64,000 bases of DNA, from positions 25,646,077-25,710,076 of the forward strand of contig NC_092582.1 of the NCBI RefSeq assembly GCF_037975245.1, written 5' to 3'. The notes beneath the pieces were generated by a model, which searched no databases, was not told the origin of the DNA, and worked only from the letters and a program-made list of their open reading frames with translations. This document shows positions 56,280 through 64,000 of this stretch, piece after piece. This DNA is from Apostichopus japonicus (Eukaryota > Echinodermata > Holothuroidea > Aspidochirotida > Stichopodidae). Every line of letters begins with the position of its first letter. Position 1 is the stretch's first letter. The position numbers were made by a program, and so were the translations under genes.

Positions 56280-58885
56280 TTTGGGAAGAATGAAAAAAGT
56301 CGCGATTTGGGTAAAAATCGGACAAAATCATAAGGGTATAGCCTTATGAAATTGGCCAATTTGGGCCAAAAATGAAAGTTCTCAAATCTCTCTCAGACTA
56401 CGTAGGAGGGACTCCCAGCACCCAGTAGACGCTTCTCTCGAGTCAAAAGTGGCATTCGACGAAGTTTTAGTCATTTAAATTAGATATGAAATGACGTCAA
56501 GATATGGTTATTAAATTTGATGTTGCCACCAAAATATAAGTGTCTATACCACTCTTGTCACGTGGAAAGGAGTCCAAAGGGCGCCACACACCACAGGTAA
56601 AATTTTGGAAAGAATTAAAGAAGTCGAGATTTTGGCCAAAATCGGACAAAATCATAAGGGTATAGCGTTATGAAATTGGCAATTTTGGGCCAAAAATGAA
56701 AGTTCTCAAATCTCTCTCAGACTACGTAGAAGTGACTCCCAGTACCCAGTAGACGCTTCTCTCGAGTCAAAAGTGGCATTCGACGAAGTTTAGTCATTTA
56801 CATTAAATATATAATGACGTCAAGTCATGGTTATTAAATTTCATTTTCCACTAAAAAATAAATGTTGATACCACTCTTGTCACGTGGAAAGGAAATCCAA
56901 AGGGCGCCACACACCACAAGTACAATTTTGGGAAGAACTAAAAAAGTCGCGATTTTGGGCAAAATCGGACAAAATCATAAGGGTATAGCCTTATGAAATT
57001 GAGCATTTTGGGCCAATAATGAAAATTCTCAAATCTCTCTCAGACTACGTAGGAGGGACTCCCAGCACCCAGTAGACGCTTCTCTCGAGTCAAAAGTGGC
57101 ATTCGACGAAGTTTAGTCATTTAAATTAAATATGAAATGACGTCAAGGTATGGTTATTAAATTTCATTTTCCTCTAAAATATAAATGTTTATATCACTTT
57201 ATATCACTCTTGTCACGTGGAAAGGAGTCCAAAGGGCGCCACACACCACAGGTACAATTTTGGGAAGAATTAAAAAAGTCGCGATTTTGGGCAAAATCGG
57301 ACAAAATCATAAGGGTATAGCCTTATGAAATTGGCAATTTTGGGCCAATAATGAAAGTTCTCAAATCTCTCTCAGACTATGCAGAAGGGACTCCCAGCAC
57401 CCAGTAGACGCTTCTCTCGAGTCAAAAGTGGCATTCGACGAAGTTTTAGTCATTTACATTAAATATGAAATGACGTCACGATATGGTTATTAAATTTCAT
57501 TTTGCCTCCAAAATATAAATGTTTATACCACTCTTGCCACGTGGAAAGGAAATCCAAAGGGCGCCACACACCACAGGTACAATTTTGGGAAGAATTAAAA
57601 GAGTCGCGATTTTGGACAAAATCGGACAAAATCATAAGGGTATAGCCTTTTGAAATTGACCATTTTGGGCCAATAATGAAAGTTCTCAAATCTCTCTCAG
57701 ACTACGTAGGAGGGACTCCCAGCACCCAGTAGACGCTTCTCTCGAGTCAAAAGTGCCATTTGACGAAGTTTTAGTCATTTAAATTAGATATGAAATGACG
57801 TCACGATATGGTTATTAAATTTGATGTTGCCACCAAAATATAAGTGTTTATACCACTCTTGTCACGTGGAAAGGAGTCCAAAGGGCGCCACACACCACAG
57901 GTACAATTTTGGGAAGAATTTAAAAGGCGAGATTTTGGCTAAATTCGGACAAAATCATAAGGGTATAGCCTTATGAAATTGACCATTTTGGGCCAATAAT
58001 GAAAGTTCTCAAATCTCTCTCAGACTATGTAGAAGGGACTCCCAGCACCCAGTAGACGCTTCTCTCGAGTCAAAAGTGGCATTCGACGAAGTTTTAGTCA
58101 TTTACATTAAATATGAAATGACGTCACGATATGGTTATTAAATTTCATTTTGCCTCCAAAATATAAATGTTGATACCACTCTTGTCACGTGGAAAGGAGT
58201 CCAAAGGGCGCCACACACCACAGGTACAATTTTGGGAAGAATTAAAAAAGTCGCGATTTGGGTAAAAATCGGACAAAATCATAAGTGTATAGCCTTATGA
58301 AATTGGCAATTTTGGGCAAAAAATGAAAGTTCTCAAATCTCTCTCAGACTACGTAGAAGGGACTCCCAGCACCCAGTAGACGCTTCTCTCGAGTCAAAAG
58401 TGGCATTCGACGAAGTTTTAGTCATTTACATTAAATATGAAATGACGTCACGATATGGTTATTAAATTTCATTTTGCCTCCAAAATATAAATGTTGATAC
58501 CACTCTTGTCACGTGGAAAGGAGTCCAAAGGGCGCCACACACCACAGGTACAATTTTGGGAAGAATGAAAAAAGTCGCGATTTGGGTAAAAATCGGACAA
58601 AATCATAAGGGTATAGCCTTATGAAATTGGCAATTTTGGGCAAAAAATGAAAGTTCTCAAATCTCTCTCAGACTACGTAGGAGGGACTCCCAGCACCCAG
58701 TAGACGCTTCTCTCGAGTCAAAAGTGGCATTCGACGAAGTTTTAGTCATTTAAATTAGATATGAAATGACGTCAAGATATGGTTATTAAATTTTATGTTG
58801 CCACCAAAATATAAGTGTTTATACCACTCTTGTCACGTGGAAAGGAGTCCAAAGGGCGCCACACACCACAGGTACAATTTTGGGA
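56280..58885. repeat. higher-order repeat copy 3
   Basis: Carries the same ordered variants as copies 1 and 2 (gaagtgactcccag near 56730; tttatatcactttatatcac near 57188; agtgccatttgacgaag near 57752), offset 4,391-4,393 bp from copy 2. Similarity continues past the unit end (ataagaattatgaaattggc at 54536 and 58929). The extra 1.8 kb between copies 2 and 3 holds the AT-rich insert and truncated monomers. Confidence 0.92.
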
Positions 58886-60019
58886 AGAATTTAAAAAGGC
58901 GAGATTTTGGCTAAAATCGGACAAAATCATAAGAATTATGAAATTGGCCAATTTGGGCCAAAAATGAAAGTTCTCAAATCTCTCTCAGACTACGTAGGAG
59001 GGACTCCCAGCACCCAGTAGACGCTTCTCTCGAGTCAAAAGTGGCATTCGACGAAGTTTTAGTCATTTAAATTAGATATGAAATGACGTCAAGATATGGT
59101 TATTAAATTTGATGTTGCCACCAAAATATAAGTGTTTATACCACTCTTGTCACGTGGAAAGGAGTCCAAAGGGCGCCACACACCACAGGTACAATTTTGG
59201 GAAGAATTTAAAAAGGCAAGATTTTGGCTAAAATCGGACAAAATCATAAGGGTATAGCCTTATGAAATTGAGCATTTTGGGCCAATAATGAAAGTTCTCA
59301 AATCTCTCTCAGACTACTTAGAAGGGACTCCCAACACCCAGTAGACGCTTCTCTCGAGTCAAAAGTGGCATTCGACGAAGTTTAGTCATTTAAATTAAAT
59401 ATGAAATGACGTCACGATATGGTTATAAAATTTCATTTTGCCTCCAAAATATAAATGTTTATACCACTCTTGCCACGTGGAAAGGAAATCCAAAGGGCGC
59501 CACACACCACAGGTACAATTTTGGGAAGAATTAAAAGAGTCGCGATTTTGGGCAAAATCGGACAAAATCATAAGGGTATAGCCTTATGAAATTGACCATT
59601 TTGGGCCAATAATGAAAGTTCTCAAATCTCTCTCAGACTACGTAGGAGGGACTCCCAGCACTCAGTAGACGCTTCTCTCGAGTCAAAAGTGGCATTCGAC
59701 GAAGTTTAGTCATTTAAATTAAATATCAAATGAGGTCAAGGTATGGTTATTAAATTTCATTTTCCACTAAAATATAAATGTTTATATCACTCTTGTCACG
59801 TGGAAAGGAGTCCAAAGGGCGCCACACACCACAGGTACAATTTTGGGAAGAATTAAAAAAGTCGCGATTTTGGCCAAAATCGGACAAAATCATAAGGGTA
59901 TAGCCTTATGAAATTGGCCATTTTGGGCCAATAATGAAAGTTCTCAAATCTCTCTCAGACTATGCAGAAGGGACTCCCAGCACCCAGTAGACGCTTCTCT
60001 CGAGTCAAAAGTGGCATTC

Positions 60020-63000
60020 GACGAAGTTTTAGTCATTTAAATTAGAAATGAAATGACGTCAAGGTATGGTTATTAAATTTCATTTTCCACTAAAATATAA
60101 ATGTTGATATCACTCTTGTCGCGTGGAAAGGAATCCAAAGGGCGCCACACACCACAGGTACAATTTTGGGAAGAATTAAAAAAGTCGCGATTTGGGTAAA
60201 AATCGGACAAAATTATGAAATTGGCCAATTTGGGCATTAAATGAAAGTTCTCAAATCTCTCTCAGACTACGTAGGAGGGACTCCCAGCACCCAGTAGACA
60301 CTTCTCTCGAGTCAAAAGTGGCATTCGACGAAGTTTAGTCATTTAAATTAAATATGAAATGACGTCAAGGTATGGTTATTAAATTTCATTTTCCACTAAA
60401 ATATAAATGTTTATATCACTCTTGTCACGTGGAAAGGAATCCAAAGGGCGCCACACACCACAGGTACAATTTTGGGAAGAATTAAAAAAGTCGCGATTTT
60501 GGCCAAAATCGGACAAAATCATAAGGGTATAGCCTTATGAAATTGGCCATTTTGGGCCAATAATGAAAGTTCTCAAATCTCTCTCAGACTATGCAGAAGG
60601 GACTCCCAGCACCCAGTAGACGCTTCTCTCGAGTCAAAAGTGGCATTCGACGAAGTTTAGTCATTTAAATTAAATATGAAATGACGTCAAGGTATGGTTA
60701 TTAAATTTCATTTTCCACTAAAATATAAATGTTTATATCACTTTATATCACTCTTGTCACGTGGAAAGGAATCCAAAGGGCGCCACACACCACAGGTACA
60801 ATTTTGGGAAGAATTAAAAAAGTCGCGATTTTGGCCAAAATCGGACAAAATCATAAGGGTATAGCCTTATGAAATTGGCCATTTTGGGCCAATAATGAAA
60901 GTTCTCAAATCTCTCTCAGACTATGCAGAAGGGACTCCCAGCACCCAGTAGACGCTTCTCTCGAGTCAAAAGTGGCATTCGACGAAGTTTTAGTCATTTA
61001 AATTAGATATGAAATGACGTCAAGGTATGGTTATTAAATTTCATTTTCCACTAAAATATAAATGTTTATATCACTCTTGTCACGTGGAAAGGAGTCCAAA
61101 GGGCGCCACACACCACAGGTACAATTTTGGGAAGAATTAAAAAAGTCGCGATTTGGGTAAAAATCGGACAAAATCATAAGGGTATAGCCTTATGAAATTG
61201 ACCATTTTGGGCCAATAATGAAAGTTCTCAAATCTCTCTCAGACTACGTAGGAGGGACTCCCAGCACCCAGTAGACGCTTCTCTCGAGTCAAAAGTGGCA
61301 TTCGACGAAGTTTTAGTCATTTAAATTAAATATGAAATGACGTCACGATATGGTTATTAAATTTCATTTTGCCTCCAAAATATAAATGTTTATACCACTC
61401 TTGCCACGTGGAAAGGAAATCCAAAGGGCGCCACACACCACAGGTACAATTTTGGGAAGAATTAAAAGAGTCGCGATTTTGGCCAAAATCCGACAAAATC
61501 ATAAGGGTATAGCCTTATGAAATTGGCCATTTTGGGCCAATAATGAAAGTTCTCAAATCTCTCTCAGACTATGCAGAAGGGACTCCCAGCACCCAGTAGA
61601 CGCTTCTCTCGAGTCAAAAGTGGCATTTGACGAAGTTTTAGTCATTTACATTAAATATGAAATGACGTCAAGGTATGGTTATTAAATTTCATTTTCCACT
61701 AAAATATAAATGTTTATATCACTTTATATCACTCTTGTCACGTGGAAAGGAATCCAAAGGGCGCCACACACCACAGGTACAATTTTGGGAAGAATTAAAA
61801 AAGTCGCGATTTTGGCCAAAATCCGACAAAATCATAAGGGTATAGCCTTATGAAATTGGCAATTTTGGGCCAATAATGAAAGTTCTCAAATCTCTCTCAG
61901 ACTATGCAGAAGGGACTCCCAGCACCAAGTAGACGCTTCTCTCGAGTCAAAAGTGGCATTCGACGATGTTTTAATCATTTACATTAAATATGAAATGACG
62001 TCACGATATGGTTATTAAATTTCATTTTGCCTCCAAAATATAAATGTTTATATCACTCTTGTCACGTGGAAAGGAATCCAAAGGGCGCCACACACCACAG
62101 GTACAATTTTGGGAAGAATTAAAAGAGTCGCGATTTTGGCCAAAATCGGACAAAATCATAAGGGTATAGCCTTATGAAATTGGCCATTTTGGGCCAATAA
62201 TGAAAGTTCTCAAATCTCTCTCAGACTATGCAGAAGGGACTCCCAGCACCCAGTAGACGCTTCTCTCGAGTCAAAAGTGGCATTCGACGAAGTTTTAGTC
62301 ATTTAAATTAGAAATGAAATGACGTCAAGGTATGGTTATTAAATTTCATTTTCCACTAAAATATAAATGTTGATATCACTCTTGTCGCGTGGAAAGGAAT
62401 CCAAAGGGCGCCACACACCACAGGTACAATTTTGGGAAGAATTAAAAAAGTCGCGATTTGGGTAAAAATCGGACAAAATTATGAAATTGGCCAATTTGGG
62501 CATTAAATGAAAGTTCTCAAATCTCTCTCAGACTACGTAGGAGGGACTCCCAGCACCCAGTAGACACTTCTCTCGAGTCAAAAGTGGCATTCGACGAAGT
62601 TTAGTCATTTAAATTAAATATGAAATGACGTCAAGGTATGGTTATTAAATTTCATTTTCCACTAAAATATAAATGTTTATATCACTCTTGTCACGTGGAA
62701 AGGAATCCAAAGGGCGCCACACACCACAGGTACAATTTTGGGAAGAATTAAAAAAGTCGCGATTTTGGCCAAAATCGGACAAAATCATAAGGGTATAGCC
62801 TTATGAAATTGGCCATTTTGGGCCAATAATGAAAGTTCTCAAATCTCTCTCAGACTATGCAGAAGGGACTCCCAGCACCCAGTAGACGCTTCTCTCGAGT
62901 CAAAAGTGGCATTCGACGAAGTTTAGTCATTTAAATTAAATATGAAATGACGTCAAGGTATGGTTATTAAATTTCATTTTCCACTAAAATATAAATGTTT

Positions 63001-64000
63001 ATATCACTTTATATCACTCTTGTCACGTGGAAAGGAATCCAAAGGGCGCCACACACCACAGGTACAATTTTGGGAAGAATTAAAAAAGTCGCGATTTTGG
63101 CCAAAATCGGACAAAATCATAAGGGTATAGCCTTATGAAATTGGCCATTTTGGGCCAATAATGAAAGTTCTCAAATCTCTCTCAGACTATGCAGAAGGGA
63201 CTCCCAGCACCCAGTAGACGCTTCTCTCGAGTCAAAAGTGGCATTCGACGAAGTTTTAGTCATTTAAATTAGAAATGAAATGACGTCAAGGTATGGTTAT
63301 TAAATTTCATTTTCCACTAAAATATAAATGTTGATATCACTCTTGTCGCGTGGAAAGGAATCCAAAGGGCGCCACACACCACAGGTACAATTTTGGGAAG
63401 AATTAAAAAAGTCGCGATTTGGGTAAAAATCGGACAAAATTATGAAATTGGCCAATTTGGGCATTAAATGAAAGTTCTCAAATCTCTCTCAGACTACGTA
63501 GGAGGGACTCCCAGCACCCAGTAGACACTTCTCTCGAGTCAAAAGTGGCATTCGACGAAGTTTAGTCATTTAAATTAAATATGAAATGACGTCAAGGTAT
63601 GGTTATTAAATTTCATTTTCCACTAAAATATAAATGTTTATATCACTCTTGTCACGTGGAAAGGAATCCAAAGGGCGCCACACACCACAGGTACAATTTT
63701 GGGAAGAATTAAAAAAGTCGCGATTTTGGCCAAAATCCGACAAAATCATAAGGGTATAGCCTTATGAAATTGGCCATTTTGGGCCAATAATGAAAGTTCT
63801 CAAATCTCTCTCAGACTATGCAGAAGGGACTCCCAGCACCCAGTAGACGCTTCTCTCGAGTCAAAAGTGGCATTCGACGAAGTTTAGTCATTTAAATTAA
63901 ATATGAAATGACGTCAAGGTATGGTTATTAAATTTCATTTTCCACTAAAATATAAATGTTTATATCACTTTATATCACTCTTGTCACGTGGAAAGGAATC
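60020..64000. repeat. second higher-order pattern, 961-bp three-monomer block and a 2,267-bp shift
   Basis: A gtcgcgtggaaaggaa variant (cttgtcgcg instead of cttgtcacg) occurs at 60117, 62384 and 63345, and gggcattaaatgaaagttc at 60235, 62502 and 63463. Spacings are 2,267 and 961 bp in both cases. This indicates recent local amplification with a different register from the 2.6-kb unit. It continues beyond the window. Confidence 0.9.

Larger units (their letters stand above)
46384..64000. repeat. main satellite array, monomer about 320-330 bp, about 54 copies
   Basis: Continuous head-to-tail monomers to the window end. Constant landmarks per monomer: tcgcgattttgg, cataagggtatagccttatg, caaatctctctcagactacg, cccagtagacgcttctctcg, aaaagtggcattcgacgaag, atgaaatgacgtca, cttgtcacgtggaaagga and gggcgccacacaccacagg. 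Landmark spacing is mostly 320-327 bp, with 306 and 332 as deletion or duplication variants (a tttatatcac-type 12-bp duplication). At least three sub-types differ around the phrase after gttattaaattt (tgcctccaaaatata, tgttgccaccaaaatata, ttccactaaaatata). Short minus-strand frames (for example 50467-50697 and 57459-57689) are incidental. Confidence 0.97.

Noticed and set aside
50467-57689. Identical 76-residue minus-strand open frames at 50467-50697 and 57459-57689
   Set aside because: They lie within satellite monomers and recur only because of the higher-order repeat; most monomers interrupt the frame.
46384-64000. Hammerhead ribozyme in the satellite monomer
   Set aside because: I looked for the CTGATGA and GAAA core arrangement on both strands and did not find it; conserved palindromes alone do not make a ribozyme.

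Overview
The window is nuclear DNA from a multicellular animal. It is AT-rich, with split genes, small exons, GT-AG introns, many short non-autonomous DNA transposons, tRNA-derived SINE sequence, minisatellites and a long satellite array. The two recognisable genes are both animal families (EDEM3 and a Src-family tyrosine kinase). Together with the repeat style this suggests a marine invertebrate, possibly an echinoderm such as a sea cucumber; the species guess is inference only. No prokaryotic operon, phage or CRISPR is present. || LAYOUT. 1-948: 3' flank of the EDEM3 gene. 949-13345, minus strand: the 3' part of an EDEM3-like gene (GH47 mannosidase-like ER protein), reconstructed as 13 exons with matching splice phases and ending in the ER-retention-like tail KQEL. 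Exon 9448-9572 carries an in-frame TAG. Four consecutive introns each contain a different minisatellite, and one of these is built from a piece of the neighbouring exon with its splice donor. 13.4-39.2 kb: no gene I can name. It holds several hAT-type non-autonomous elements with exact or near-exact 8-bp target duplications (17.1, 20.6, 27.3, 34.5-36.1 and 35.1 kb; a further copy lies at 12.5 kb), TTAA-flanked foldback elements (29.5-30.4 kb), a promoter-like inverted pair (15.4 and 28.3 kb), a long GAT array (24.0 kb), minisatellites (33.5 and 36.6 kb) and a long hairpin (35.9 kb). || 39.2-43.0 kb, plus strand: the N-terminal half of a Src-family kinase gene with intron structure kept: an SH4/unique exon, the second SH3 exon and both SH2 exons. 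It is visibly broken: a TAG in SH3, a TAG at the FLVR arginine of SH2, a one-base frameshift in the second SH2 exon, and a tandem duplication of most of the SH3 exon. The first SH3 exon and the kinase domain are not seen. || 43.25-64.0 kb: a satellite array of about 320-330-bp monomers running off the window end, with about 55 monomers, higher-order repeats of about 2.6 kb and about 0.96 kb, and unusually many short palindromes per monomer. The array starts inside the next intron of the kinase gene and is split near its edge by a 2.74-kb insertion bounded by two same-orientation copies of a 470-bp inverted-repeat element. || The two genes are transcribed away from each other and share no evident pathway. 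The main stories are gene decay or consensus error (three TAG codons and one frameshift at conserved sites), birth of tandem repeats from gene sequence, and satellite invasion next to a damaged kinase gene. All identifications are by eye; no searches were run.
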